A stretch of 52,201 bases of DNA from Clostridia bacterium (GTDB lineage Bacteria > Bacillota_A > Clostridia > TANB77 > CAG-508), in the NCBI GenBank assembly GCA_017475185.1, contig JAFVGB010000019.1, forward strand, positions 1-52,201. Reading direction: 5' to 3'. Position 1 is the stretch's first letter. Every line of letters starts with the position of its first letter. The notes under the pieces are model-generated. The model was not told the DNA's origin. It saw only the letters and a list, made by a program, of their open reading frames with translations, and made no database searches. The translations under genes were made by a program, and so were the position numbers. Below, piece after piece: positions 8,156 through 17,177 of this stretch.

Positions 8156-8980
8156 ATGAAATTAAATAAAAAAATATTATGTAGTGTTTTTACAATTTTC
8201 TTTATTTTTGTTTTTATGTTTTCTATAATAAAATTTAATGATTTAAATTTTACTGATAATTTTATTACAACAAATGCAAGTAATGAATTGAGTAATAAGA
8301 AAATATGTTGGGGAATAAAAAGAGAAGATAATCATGAACAACCAGATGTTGGAAGCAAAAATAAAGAATTACTTGATAAATATAAAGGAATTTGCCTAGG
8401 AAATAGTGAAAGTAAAAAGGTTTATTTAACATTTGATTCTGGATATGAAGCTGGATATATGGAGAAAATTTTAGAGGTATTGAAACAAAACAATGTTAAA
8501 GCATGTTTTTTTATTACTGCACATTATTTGAATACACAGCCAGATTTAGTTAAAAAAATGATTGAAGAAGGGCATATTGTTGGGAATCATACAGTCAATC
8601 ACAAAAGCATGCCTGAAATAAATAATGATGTAATCAAAAAAGAAGTAATGGATTTGCATACAGCAGTTTATGATAAATTTGGATATGAAATGAAATACAT
8701 AAGACCACCTAAAGGCGAGTTTAGTGAAAGAACTTTAGATTATACTAATTCATTAGGATATAAAACAGTAATGTGGAGTTTAGCATATGATGATTGGGAT
8801 GAAGCAAAACAGGGGAGAGAAGCGTATGGAAAAAGTAAAGTTATAGAAAATGTTCATAATGGAGCAGTAATTTTGTTACATTCTAATTCAAAAGATAATA
8901 GCAACATTTTGAATGATGTTATAAAAGAAATCAGAAATATGGGGTATGAGTTTGATACCTTGGATAATTTTGAGTTTTGA
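8156..8980 (+). CDS. pdaA: Polysaccharide deacetylase, PdaA-like
   Basis: A NodB-fold deacetylase. In the PdaA group the enzyme removes N-acetyl from muramic acid during spore cortex synthesis, leading to muramic delta-lactam. An N-terminal membrane/signal segment (residues 7-27) exports it. Asp94 is in YLTFDSGYEAGY, the PdaA-type version of motif 1. The metal ligands are His145 and His149 in VGNHTVNHK, then RPPKGEF near 182 and a C-terminal ILLHSNSKDN. Length 274 fits PdaA. SD TAGGAGGTATTTGT. The next gene, yqfC, is also a sporulation gene, 14 nt away. Confidence 0.88.
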   Translation: MKLNKKILCSVFTIFFIFVFMFSIIKFNDLNFTDNFITTNASNELSNKKICWGIKREDNHEQPDVGSKNKELLDKYKGICLGNSESKKVYLTFDSGYEAGYMEKILEVLKQNNVKACFFITAHYLNTQPDLVKKMIEEGHIVGNHTVNHKSMPEINNDVIKKEVMDLHTAVYDKFGYEMKYIRPPKGEFSERTLDYTNSLGYKTVMWSLAYDDWDEAKQGREAYGKSKVIENVHNGAVILLHSNSKDNSNILNDVIKEIRNMGYEFDTLDNFEF

Positions 8981-8994
8981 AAAAGGAGAAAAAC

Positions 8995-9285
8995 ATGAAA
9001 AGAGCAAATAAAAATTTAAAAAGTAGAATAAATAAGGTTCTAGAAGTGCCAGATGAAGTGGCTTTTAAAGTGCCTAAATTAACTATTTTAAAATTTGAAG
9101 AGGTGTTAATAGAAAATTATAAAGGTATTTTGGAATATCAAGATTTTTTTGTTAGAATTCAAACACATATTGGTATTGTAAATATTAATGGATTTAAACT
9201 TACTTTAGAGGAAATGACTGTTGATGATTTGATAGTAAAAGGAAAAATTGAAAGCATTGATTTTGAAAGCATAGAGGATAATTAA
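8995..9285 (+). CDS. yqfC: Sporulation protein YqfC
   Basis: A 96-residue YabP/YqfC-family protein, made in the mother cell in Bacillus. The Val-Pro-x-Leu-Thr start of the domain (VPKLTILKFEEVLIENYKG) and the VNINGFKLTLEEMT end are visible. The ATG at 8995 is preferred over a TTG at 8977 because AAAGGAGAAAAAC lies between them. It is followed by yqfD, as in most spore formers. Confidence 0.85.
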   Translation: MKRANKNLKSRINKVLEVPDEVAFKVPKLTILKFEEVLIENYKGILEYQDFFVRIQTHIGIVNINGFKLTLEEMTVDDLIVKGKIESIDFESIEDN

Positions 9286-9345
9286 TAATATAACATTAAT
9301 TAAACTAATATATTTAAAAAAATGTTAGTAAAAGGAGGTCTGATT

Positions 9346-10524
9346 TTGTATTTAAAAATATTAATTTATTATCTTTTAGGATATGTAAATGTTGTTGTTG
9401 AAGGTTTTTTTATAGAAAAGTTTATTAATAAATGCATTAGTAAAAAGATATTTTTCTGGAATACGCAAAGAAATAAATCAACAGTTTTTTCAGCTAATAT
9501 AGGAGTTGCAAATTATAGAGATGTTGTAAAAATAGCAAAAGAATGTAGATGTAAAATAAAAATTAATAAAAAAAGAGGTCTTCCTTTTTTATTGAATAGA
9601 TATAGAAAAAGAAAATTTTTTGCAGTAACTTTAGTTATGATAATTGCGGTGATAATTATTGTTTCAAATTTTATATGGAATGTTGAAATTACTGGGGTTA
9701 GTGAATCAAAGCAAAAAGAAATTTTAAATTTTCTTCAAATGGAAGGTGTGGATATTGGTGTATATAAAAATAAAATTGATTTACAAAATTTAATAAATAA
9801 AATAAGAATTGCAAGAGAAGATGTAGCATGGGTAGGAATGGAAATAAAAGGAACAAACCTTATTATTAAAGTGGTTGAAGCTGATGAGAAACCAGAGATT
9901 CTTGATGAAAAGGATTTTTGCAATATAGTTGCAACTAAAGATGGTATTGTTACTAAAGTAAAAGCTCAGAATGGTACACCAGCAGTTGCAGAAGGAAATA
10001 CTGTAAAAAAGGGGGATATTCTAATTCAAGGATGGATAGAGGGAAAATATACGGATAATAGATTAGTTCATGCTGAAGGAGAGGTAATTGCAAAAGTATG
10101 GTATTCAGAAAAAGAAAAAGTATACTATAATCAGTATTATGAAAACCAAACTGGTAATAAAGAAAGAAAATATTCACTAAATATTAATAATTTTAAAATA
10201 AATTTCTTCAAAACCCTTTCAAAATTTGAAAATTATGATACAATAAGAACGGTAAAAAAATTAAAGATAACTTCTAATTTTTATTTGCCATTAGAAATTG
10301 TTGTAAACGAAAATTTCGAAAAACAGAAAAAGCAGGTTACATATGATAAAAACGAGGCAAAGGAGATTGGAATTAAGGACTTAAAAAACAAATTAGAAAA
10401 AGAAATTCAAGATAAAAATAATATATCAAACATTTATATAAATACAGATGAGTCAGAAGATTATATAGAAGTAGAAGTTATATATGAAGTTCTTGAAAGT
10501 ATAGGAACTAAAGAAAAATTATAA
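9346..10524 (+). CDS. yqfD: Sporulation protein YqfD
   Basis: A 392-residue membrane-associated sporulation protein whose biochemical role is unclear. The TTG at 9346 is preferred: AAAGGAGGT lies 6 nt upstream of it and would fall inside the coding region if the ATG at 9322 were used. A first segment LIYYLLGYVNVVVEGFF is typical of the family. A strong membrane anchor spans about residues 90-112 (FFAVTLVMIIAVIIIVSNF). It is followed by a FtsQ/POTRA-like part (WNVEITGVSE, ARADVAWVG-like) and an extracytoplasmic C-terminal region. Confidence 0.88.
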   Translation: MYLKILIYYLLGYVNVVVEGFFIEKFINKCISKKIFFWNTQRNKSTVFSANIGVANYRDVVKIAKECRCKIKINKKRGLPFLLNRYRKRKFFAVTLVMIIAVIIIVSNFIWNVEITGVSESKQKEILNFLQMEGVDIGVYKNKIDLQNLINKIRIAREDVAWVGMEIKGTNLIIKVVEADEKPEILDEKDFCNIVATKDGIVTKVKAQNGTPAVAEGNTVKKGDILIQGWIEGKYTDNRLVHAEGEVIAKVWYSEKEKVYYNQYYENQTGNKERKYSLNINNFKINFFKTLSKFENYDTIRTVKKLKITSNFYLPLEIVVNENFEKQKKQVTYDKNEAKEIGIKDLKNKLEKEIQDKNNISNIYINTDESEDYIEVEVIYEVLESIGTKEKL

Positions 10525-10545
10525 AATTGAAAGGATTGATTTACT

Positions 10546-11757
10546 ATGCAAGAAAAAAGCCTTAGAATATATGATACAGAGAAAACTTTTATGAGCAAAG
10601 TTTCAAATAAATTGTCAAAATTATTAACACCTACAAGAGTAGGAATTAATGGAATAATTATTTCTATGAAAAGAAATAGTTTATTAAAGGCCTATGAAAA
10701 TTATAATGCTTATCTTAGAAGTGACAACGAAGAGAAAAAAGGTATGGCAACCAAGAAATATGAGGATGCATTTACATTATATTTGGAAGCAATAGATAAA
10801 AACATCATGGATTCAGTTTATAAAAAAGTAAAAAATGACACTGCAAACGAATTTGAAAAAAGTGCACTTTCAAAATATTATTTAATAACAGGATTAAAAG
10901 ATTCAGAGTATGCAGAATATAAATACAGAAAACAAAAATATTTATTAGAGCTTGATTATGAAAATATTAGATATAACGAAAAAAATAAAGTTTTAGAAAA
11001 ATATAAAGGTTTTTATTGCTCAAAAATGGAAACTTTATATAAAGGAATTATAAAACATTATTCTGTAAAATTAACAGAAAATTTAACATCAGCTGAAAAA
11101 GCTGAAATTTACGAAAAAATATTTGATACTTTAGAAGAATATATTGCTAATATATTCCCTCTAAAAATAGTTAATAATGATTCAAAAATCTATAAAGAAT
11201 TATCTGAGGAATATGATAAATATGAAAAATATTCAGTAGGTAAGCTAGATCAAGCAGAAGTAATAGAAAAAAATATGATTTTGCTTGGAATAAGTAGAAA
11301 ATTGTTTACACATAGTTTGCCACTAGTTGTTGCTGAACAATGCTACATTAAATTATTAAAAGATACAAGAGCTTTAATAGTTGATACTAGAATTATTAAG
11401 AAAAGAGAAAAGGCATATGGTCTATTACTAAAATTAATTGATGAGTACAACTTAAAAGTTCTTTCAACAAAAGTTTATTGGGACAAGCCAGAATCAAGAA
11501 ATGAGTATAAAGAATTCTGGAACAAATATAAAGAAATAGCTAATTTAGAAAAAACAAATAAAGAAGAATATAATAAACAAAAAGAAATTTTATTTGTAAC
11601 TAATGATTTAAAACAAGTGAAAAAGAATGAAAATAAATATTGCAAAATAATTAAATTCTATAAAGATAAATTAGTAGAATTAGGCGTTATGAGAAAAATG
11701 CCAAATAAATGTATTACAAAAGCTGGAGAATATATAAAAAAGAAAGTTGTGGCTTAA
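10546..11757 (+). CDS. Hypothetical protein in the phoH/pgpH position
   Basis: A 403-residue, Lys/Glu/Tyr-rich, probably all-helical cytoplasmic protein with no signal, membrane segment or recognisable catalytic motif. In many Firmicutes yqfD is followed by phoH and the HD-domain pgpH before ybeY; here only this gene occupies that place, and it contains neither a PhoH P-loop nor HD motifs. It has an SD (AAAGGATTGATTTACT), sits 21 nt after yqfD and ends 2 nt before ybeY, so it is almost surely co-transcribed. Function unknown. Confidence 0.75.
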   Translation: MQEKSLRIYDTEKTFMSKVSNKLSKLLTPTRVGINGIIISMKRNSLLKAYENYNAYLRSDNEEKKGMATKKYEDAFTLYLEAIDKNIMDSVYKKVKNDTANEFEKSALSKYYLITGLKDSEYAEYKYRKQKYLLELDYENIRYNEKNKVLEKYKGFYCSKMETLYKGIIKHYSVKLTENLTSAEKAEIYEKIFDTLEEYIANIFPLKIVNNDSKIYKELSEEYDKYEKYSVGKLDQAEVIEKNMILLGISRKLFTHSLPLVVAEQCYIKLLKDTRALIVDTRIIKKREKAYGLLLKLIDEYNLKVLSTKVYWDKPESRNEYKEFWNKYKEIANLEKTNKEEYNKQKEILFVTNDLKQVKKNENKYCKIIKFYKDKLVELGVMRKMPNKCITKAGEYIKKKVVA

Positions 11758-11759
11758 AT

Positions 11760-12245
11760 ATGAATGATAGTAAATTTGTAGAATTAGTGTATAAAAATGT
11801 CGATGAAAATAGTGAATATGAAAAAATAATTAATTTAGTAATTGACAAATGTTTTAATGTTGAAAAACTTGAAAAATTAAATTTATATATTAGTATAACT
11901 CTTACTACACCAGAAGAAATACGAACAATAAATAATGAATTTAGAAAAATAGATAAGGAAACTGATGTATTATCTTTTCCAATGTTTGAAAAAGACGAAT
12001 TAGATATGATGGTTGAAAAAGGTAATAATGAAATACCTGAAACTATTGGTGATATAATAATATCAGTAGATAGAGTTGCTGAACAAGCAAAAGAGTATGG
12101 ACACAGTTTCGAAAGAGAGTTAGCGTATATGGTAGTTCATGGATTTTATCATCTTATGGGATATGATCATATGGTAGAAGAAGACAAAGTGGTTATGAGA
12201 GCGAAAGAAGAAAATGTGTTAAATATGTTGAATATAATTAGATAA
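11760..12245 (+). CDS. ybeY: Endoribonuclease YbeY
   Basis: A zinc-dependent RNase family protein needed for 16S rRNA 3'-end maturation and 70S quality control. The zinc motif HGFYHLMGYDH (near residues 126-136) has all three His. The 161-residue length is normal. The ATG at 11760 gives the family N-terminus and lies 2 nt after the stop of the preceding gene; an upstream in-frame ATG at 11709 would lie inside that gene. Confidence 0.95.
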   Translation: MNDSKFVELVYKNVDENSEYEKIINLVIDKCFNVEKLEKLNLYISITLTTPEEIRTINNEFRKIDKETDVLSFPMFEKDELDMMVEKGNNEIPETIGDIIISVDRVAEQAKEYGHSFERELAYMVVHGFYHLMGYDHMVEEDKVVMRAKEENVLNMLNIIR

Positions 12246-12329
12246 AACTGGAAATTTGGAAGTTACTAGTTTCAAATTTCTAATGTCAAAAATAATATTT
12301 TTATGTTAAAAATTCAGAAAGGAATGAAA

Positions 12330-13238
12330 ATGGAAAAAGAATTTAAATCTGGTTTTGTATCTATGGTAGGTAGAACAAATGTAGGTAAATCAAGCATAAT
12401 AAACAACTTAGTTGGTGAAAAAGTAGCAGCTATTGCAAACAAACCTCAAACTACAAGAACAGCGATAAGAGCCATTGTTAATAGAGAAAATTCACAAATA
12501 ATATTTATAGATACACCAGGTATTCATAAACCAAAAACTAAACTTGGAAATACTATGATAGAAACAGCTTTTGGCGTTATTAATGAAGTTGATATTACAT
12601 TATTTGTTGTGGAAGCAACTTCTGATGATATTGGTAAAGGTGACAGAATTATCTTAGACAAAATAAAAGAAGCAAAAGTAAAGACTATATTAATTATAAA
12701 TAAAATTGATTTAGTTACAAAGGAACATTTGGCTAAATTGATAGATTTATATAAAGATGAATATGATTTTGAGGCTGTAATTCCAATATCTGTTGTCAAA
12801 AATAAAAATATGGATGTTATTTTAGATGAAATAGAAAGTAACTTAAAACCAGGTCCAGCATATTATGATATAGAAGAATATACAGATCAAACACTTCGTC
12901 AATTAGTAGAAGAAACAATAAGAGAAAAAGCTTTAAGATTATTAGATGACGAAGTTCCACATGGAATATTTGTAGAAACTGAAAAAATGAAAACAAGAAA
13001 AACTCAAAACAAAGAAAGAATTTATGATGTTGATGTTACAATTTATTGTTTAAGAGATTCTCATAAAGGAATAATAATAGGGAAAAATGGCAATATGTTG
13101 AAAAAAATTGGAACATATGCAAGACAAGATTTAGAAAAAATGTTAGATACAAAAGTAAATTTAAAAATTTGGGTTAAAGTTAAAGAAGATTGGCAAAATA
13201 ATGATAGTTTTGTAAAAAAGTTTAAACAACAAGATTAA
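12330..13238 (+). CDS. era: GTPase Era
   Basis: A GTPase that binds 16S rRNA during 30S assembly. G1 is GRTNVGKS (usually GRPNVGKS), followed by switch TTRTAIRA, G3 DTPG, G4 NKID and a C-terminal KH domain (IIIGKNGNMLKKIG). The ATG at 12330 follows AGAAAGGAATGAAA; the in-frame ATG at 12303 would place that SD inside the gene. The 302-residue length fits. It sits between ybeY and recO, its usual neighbourhood. Confidence 0.97.
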   Translation: MEKEFKSGFVSMVGRTNVGKSSIINNLVGEKVAAIANKPQTTRTAIRAIVNRENSQIIFIDTPGIHKPKTKLGNTMIETAFGVINEVDITLFVVEATSDDIGKGDRIILDKIKEAKVKTILIINKIDLVTKEHLAKLIDLYKDEYDFEAVIPISVVKNKNMDVILDEIESNLKPGPAYYDIEEYTDQTLRQLVEETIREKALRLLDDEVPHGIFVETEKMKTRKTQNKERIYDVDVTIYCLRDSHKGIIIGKNGNMLKKIGTYARQDLEKMLDTKVNLKIWVKVKEDWQNNDSFVKKFKQQD

Positions 13239-13367
13239 GGTTGGTTAAAATAAAAATATAAGTTTTAATTCAAGAATAAAAATTAAGAAAAAAGCAAAAG
13301 ATAACAATGAAGTAAAAATTTGACCTTAACTCAAATTGATAACTTTATTGATAAGGAGTGGATGCAT

Positions 13368-13538
13368 ATGATAAAACAATTAGCTTGGAATACATTTAAA
13401 AATACTGGAAATATAGATACATTTATGGAATTAGTGGCAGTTCAAAATCTTGAAAAGAGTCTAGCTGCAAATGAAAATTTAAAGGTGAATGAATATGGGG
13501 ATAATAAAAACCAAGGGTTTGATAATATCAGAGAGTAA
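13368..13538 (+). CDS. yqzL: YqzL family protein
   Basis: A small protein of unknown function found just before recO in many Firmicutes. The family signature is here: LAWNTFKNTGNIDTFM. The ATG at 13368 lies 8-9 nt after AAGGAG. The protein is 56 residues, and its last 44 nt overlap recO in another frame. Confidence 0.8.
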   Translation: MIKQLAWNTFKNTGNIDTFMELVAVQNLEKSLAANENLKVNEYGDNKNQGFDNIRE

Positions 13539-14199
13539 AATGGGCGATTTTGACAAAATGGTTACAATATTAACTCCAAACGGAAAAATTGGGTGTGCTG
13601 CAAAAGGAGCAAGAAGGCCAAAGAGCCTGCTTATGGCAGGAACTCAATTTTTTTGCTTTGGAGAATATATGATTTTTAAAGGTAATAATAGTTATAATAT
13701 AAATTCTTGCGATACAATTGAAATTTTCTATAATTTAAGAACAGATTTGGACAAGTTAAATTATGCGGTAGAATTATGTAAGATTGTTGATAGTGTAACA
13801 TATGAAAATCAAAGTACATATAAAATTTTGCAACTATTATTAAATACATTGTATGTTATATCAGAAACAGACAAAAACTTAGAATTAGTTGCATCTGTGT
13901 TTAGAATAAGATTATTATGCTTGCTAGGTTTTATGCCTAAAATAGAAAAATGTGTTAATTGTGATAATAATGATAATATAGCTTTTTTTAGTATTGCAGA
14001 TGATGGTTTTAAGTGTATAAGTTGTGGAAAAGTGGATAAATCTGCAATAAGTATTAATCCTACCACAGTAGATGCTATTAAATATATTATTAAAGCACCA
14101 GCTAAAAAAATTTATTCATTTGATTTACCAGAAGAAAGTTTAAGAGAAATAAGTTTGGTTAGTAAGATTTATTTAAATGAAAAATTAGAGTTGCAGTAA
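13495..14199 (+). CDS. recO: DNA repair protein RecO
   Basis: RecO works with RecR to load RecA on SSB-coated DNA. The N-terminal OB fold begins MGIIKTKGLIISESKMGDFD; a C-x2-C...C-x2-C zinc motif (CVNCDNND ... CISCGK, near 155-180) is present. The ATG at 13495 is chosen over 13489 because AAAGGTG is about 7 nt upstream of it. 235 residues, normal length. Confidence 0.93.
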   Translation: MGIIKTKGLIISESKMGDFDKMVTILTPNGKIGCAAKGARRPKSLLMAGTQFFCFGEYMIFKGNNSYNINSCDTIEIFYNLRTDLDKLNYAVELCKIVDSVTYENQSTYKILQLLLNTLYVISETDKNLELVASVFRIRLLCLLGFMPKIEKCVNCDNNDNIAFFSIADDGFKCISCGKVDKSAISINPTTVDAIKYIIKAPAKKIYSFDLPEESLREISLVSKIYLNEKLELQ

Positions 14200-14211
14200 A
14201 AGGAGGAAAAA

Positions 14212-14619
14212 ATGAATTCAAAAGAAAGAGAAGAAATTAAAGAAGAAATGGAAGTTGAAGCAAAAAGATTAGTACATAGTTTTAAGTATGCAGGTACAGG
14301 AATTTTAACTTCATTAAAAAAAGAGAAAAATATGAAAATACATTTTATTGCAATGATTTTAGTTATAATTTTAGGAATTGTTTTAAAAATAGAAGCTTTT
14401 GAATGGATAGTATGTGTTATTTTATTTGCAGGTGTTATTGGATCCGAAATGTTTAACACAGCAATTGAAACAGTAGTTGATATGGTAACTCTTTATAAAA
14501 ATCCTAAGGCAAAGATTGCAAAGGATGTTGCAGCAGGAGGAGTTCTTATATGGGCTATTTCAGCAGCGATTATTGGTGGAATTATTTTTATTCCTAAAAT
14601 AGTTGCTCTAATTTCATAA
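14212..14619 (+). CDS. dgkA: DgkA-type diacylglycerol/undecaprenol kinase
   Basis: An integral membrane lipid kinase; Gram-positive members phosphorylate undecaprenol. The signature EMFNTAIETVVD is at about residues 82-93, between three membrane segments. A 35-residue charged N-terminal extension precedes the SFKYAGTGI start of the domain. SD AAAGGAGGAAAA, 12 nt after recO. 135 residues. Confidence 0.9.
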   Translation: MNSKEREEIKEEMEVEAKRLVHSFKYAGTGILTSLKKEKNMKIHFIAMILVIILGIVLKIEAFEWIVCVILFAGVIGSEMFNTAIETVVDMVTLYKNPKAKIAKDVAAGGVLIWAISAAIIGGIIFIPKIVALIS

Positions 14620-14628
14620 TTGTTTAAC

Positions 14629-14657
14629 TTGTCAATATAGCAAAAATATGGTAAAAT
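14629..14657 (+). promoter_or_regulatory. Promoter for the tsaC-pth-RNase G genes
   Basis: -35 TTGTCA (14629-14634), 17-base spacer, -10 TAAAAT (14652-14657), 30 nt before the start codon. Confidence 0.55.
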
Positions 14658-14687
14658 TGTAAAAATTATGAAAAATTGGAGGGTAAA

Positions 14688-15320
14688 ATGACAGAAGTTT
14701 TTAATTGGCAGAAAAAAATTGATGAAGATGAATTAAACAAATGTGTACAAGTGCTTCAACATGGAGGACTTGTTATTTTCCCTACTGAAACTGTTTATGG
14801 AATTGGAGCTAGTGCATATTGTGAAGAAGCAGTAAAAAGAATATATGAAGCAAAAAATCGTCCAAATGATAAGCCGTTAAGTATTTTAGTAAGTGATAAA
14901 AATGAGATAAGTAAATATGCAATTATAGAAAATGATTTAGAGAAGAAAATTATTGAAAATTTCATGCCAGGTCCAATTACAATTATATTAAAGAAAAAAC
15001 AAGGAGTTTTTGATTATATATCATCAGGAAAAGATACAATAGGAATCAGAATTCCGGACAATGAAATAATATTACAATTATTAAAAAAATCAGGTTTGCC
15101 TATTGTTGCACCAAGTGCAAATATATCTGGTAAACCAAGTGGTATAGAATTAAATGAAATATTAAAAGATTTTAATGAAAAAGTAGATGTTTGCATTGAT
15201 GGCGGAAAAGCTAGATTATCAGAGTCTTCAACTATCGTACAAATAGTTGAAGGAAGACCTGTGATATTAAGAGAAGGAACAATAAAATTAGAAAGTATAA
15301 ATGAGATATTAAACAAATAA
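14688..15320 (+). CDS. ywlC: L-threonylcarbamoyladenylate synthase (Sua5/YrdC/YwlC)
   Basis: It makes threonylcarbamoyl-AMP from Thr, bicarbonate and ATP for the t6A37 modification of tRNA. The YrdC domain is clear: GGLVIFPTETVYGIGA (residues 25-40), then the KNRPNDKPLSILV pocket motif and PSANISGKPSG. The ATG at 14688 follows TTGGAGGG. The 210-residue protein lacks the C-terminal Sua5 domain, so it is the short TsaC form. tsaD, B and E are not in the window. Confidence 0.93.
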   Translation: MTEVFNWQKKIDEDELNKCVQVLQHGGLVIFPTETVYGIGASAYCEEAVKRIYEAKNRPNDKPLSILVSDKNEISKYAIIENDLEKKIIENFMPGPITIILKKKQGVFDYISSGKDTIGIRIPDNEIILQLLKKSGLPIVAPSANISGKPSGIELNEILKDFNEKVDVCIDGGKARLSESSTIVQIVEGRPVILREGTIKLESINEILNK

Positions 15321-15367
15321 TTTGAAATTGTTAGTATTAATAGCTAATTCGGAAAGGAAGACTTAAT

Positions 15368-15925
15368 ATGTTTTTAATAATTGGGTTAGGTAATCCAGAA
15401 TCAGATTATGCAAGAACAAGGCATAATATGGGATTTGATGTTATAAATAAATTATCTAAAAAATTTGATATTAAAGTAGATAAAACCAAATTTAAAGCTT
15501 TATATGGATCAGGAGTTATAAATGGGGAAAAAGTTATTTTGGTAAAACCACAAACATTCATGAATTTAAGTGGAGAAGCAGTTCAGGAGTTTGTAAATTT
15601 TTATAAAGTAAACAATGAAGAAATTTTAATAATTTATGATGATATAGATACAGAACCAGGTAAAATAAGAATTAGAAAAAGTGGAGGACCAGGTACACAT
15701 AATGGAATGAAATCTGTTGTAGGATGCTTGAATACAGAAAATTTTACACGTATTAGAGTTGGAATTGGGTTGCCGGAGTATAAAGGCGATTTAATAAATT
15801 ATGTGATTGGGCATGTTCCAGATGAAGAATTTGAAATCTTGCAAGGTGGAGTTGAAATTGCGTCACAAGCTGTTGAAGAAATTCTTAAAAATGGTGCAGA
15901 TATAGCAATGAATAAGTTTAATTAA
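15368..15925 (+). CDS. pth: Peptidyl-tRNA hydrolase
   Basis: It releases stalled peptides from peptidyl-tRNA. IIGLGNPESDYARTRHNMGF at the N-terminus contains the catalytic His20 region, followed by KPQTFMNLSG, YDDIDTEPGKIRIR and GGPGTHNGMKS. 185 residues, normal. SD CGGAAAGGAAGACTTAAT. It is followed 10 nt later by the RNase E/G gene. Confidence 0.97.
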   Translation: MFLIIGLGNPESDYARTRHNMGFDVINKLSKKFDIKVDKTKFKALYGSGVINGEKVILVKPQTFMNLSGEAVQEFVNFYKVNNEEILIIYDDIDTEPGKIRIRKSGGPGTHNGMKSVVGCLNTENFTRIRVGIGLPEYKGDLINYVIGHVPDEEFEILQGGVEIASQAVEEILKNGADIAMNKFN

Positions 15926-15935
15926 GAGGTAAAAA

Positions 15936-17126
15936 ATGAAAGAAATTATAGTAAATACAACAAAAGAAAAAAGTATAATTTCTGTTGTAGAAGATGGAAG
16001 TCTAATTGAAAAATACGAAGAATATGATGAATTAGAACGATTAGAAGGAAATATATATTTAGGTATAGTTACAGATATTTTACCAGGAATGCAAGCTGCA
16101 TTTGTTGATATAGGTGATAGCAAAAATGCTTTTTTACATATAAAAGATATTTTGCCAAAAGTTAGCAATCAAACTGGAAATAAACATGAAGATTTAAATA
16201 AATATAATATAAAAGATTATGTTAGAATAGGTATGCCAGTTGTAGTTGAGGTAAAAAAAGATAAAACTGATAAAAAAGGTGCAAAAGTCTCAACTAATCT
16301 AAATATAGCTGGAAAATTTAGTGTATTGATACCAAATAATGAATTTATAACAATATCTCAGAAAATAGAAGATAACATGCAAATAGAAAGACTAGGTAAA
16401 ATTGTTGATAATTTAAAAATAAAAAATTATGGAATAATTATAAGAACATCAGCAGTTAATGCAACTGAAATACAGTTAAAAGAAGATATTGAATCACTAG
16501 TTGATATATATGAAAAAATTAAAACTAAATCAGATACATTAATAAAAAATAATAATTTAAAACCAACTTTATTGTTTGAAAAAGGAAATATAGTAAAAAG
16601 ATTATTATTAGATATAGGTAATCAGGGTTTAGATAAAATTATAGTTAATAATAAACATGTATATAAAAATATTAGTGAAATGCTAAATGAATTTGATTTG
16701 AAAATAAAAATACAACTAATTGAAAAAGAGAATATTTTAGATTTATATAATTTAAAAAAACAAATTGAAAAAACATCTAATAGAAAAATATGGCTAAATT
16801 GTGGTGGTTTTATAACAATTGACCAAACTGAAGCATTAACAGCAATAGATGTTAACACCGGAAAATTTACTGGAAAAGAAAATATAGAAAAAACTGTTTT
16901 AAAAGTAAATTCAGAAGCAACAATTGAAATTGCAAAACAAATTAGAGCAAGAGATATCGGTGGAATAATTATTATTGATTACATTGATATGGATACAAAA
17001 GAAGATGAGGAAATTATACAAAATTTATTATTAGATAATCTAAAAAAAGATAGGGCAAAAACACAAGTGGTTGGCTTTACTAAGTTACATTTATTAGAAA
17101 TGACAAGAAAGCATATTTGTAGTTAA
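15936..17126 (+). CDS. rng: Ribonuclease E/G family protein
   Basis: An RNase E/G endoribonuclease. The S1 RNA-binding domain is NIYLGIVTDILPGMQAAFVD (residues 37-56); the catalytic metal-binding aspartates are in ALTAIDVNTGKF (near 305) and IIIIDYIDMD (near 348). The protein stops at 396 residues just after FTKLHLLEMTRK, so it lacks the zinc-link and small domain needed for tetramers in E. coli RNase E. Short forms of this kind occur in Clostridia, so this is probably natural. The usual downstream rplU-rpmA are absent. SD AAGAGG. Confidence 0.9.
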   Translation: MKEIIVNTTKEKSIISVVEDGSLIEKYEEYDELERLEGNIYLGIVTDILPGMQAAFVDIGDSKNAFLHIKDILPKVSNQTGNKHEDLNKYNIKDYVRIGMPVVVEVKKDKTDKKGAKVSTNLNIAGKFSVLIPNNEFITISQKIEDNMQIERLGKIVDNLKIKNYGIIIRTSAVNATEIQLKEDIESLVDIYEKIKTKSDTLIKNNNLKPTLLFEKGNIVKRLLLDIGNQGLDKIIVNNKHVYKNISEMLNEFDLKIKIQLIEKENILDLYNLKKQIEKTSNRKIWLNCGGFITIDQTEALTAIDVNTGKFTGKENIEKTVLKVNSEATIEIAKQIRARDIGGIIIIDYIDMDTKEDEEIIQNLLLDNLKKDRAKTQVVGFTKLHLLEMTRKHICS

Positions 17127-17140
17127 TTTTATAAAAAGAC

Positions 17141-17172
17141 AAACTCCCACATAGTAAAATATGTGGGAGTTT
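17141..17172. terminator. Bidirectional terminator
   Basis: AAACTCCCACAT (17141-17152) and ATGTGGGAGTTT (17161-17172) form a perfect 12-bp stem with an 8-nt loop. It serves the RNase gene on the plus strand and the orphan gene ending at 17178 on the minus strand. Confidence 0.9.
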
Positions 17173-17177
17173 TAAAC

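Noticed and set aside
16990..17126. RNase E/G protein apparently truncated
   Set aside because: No restoring frameshift was found, a terminator follows at once, and short clostridial forms are known, so it is treated as a natural short version.
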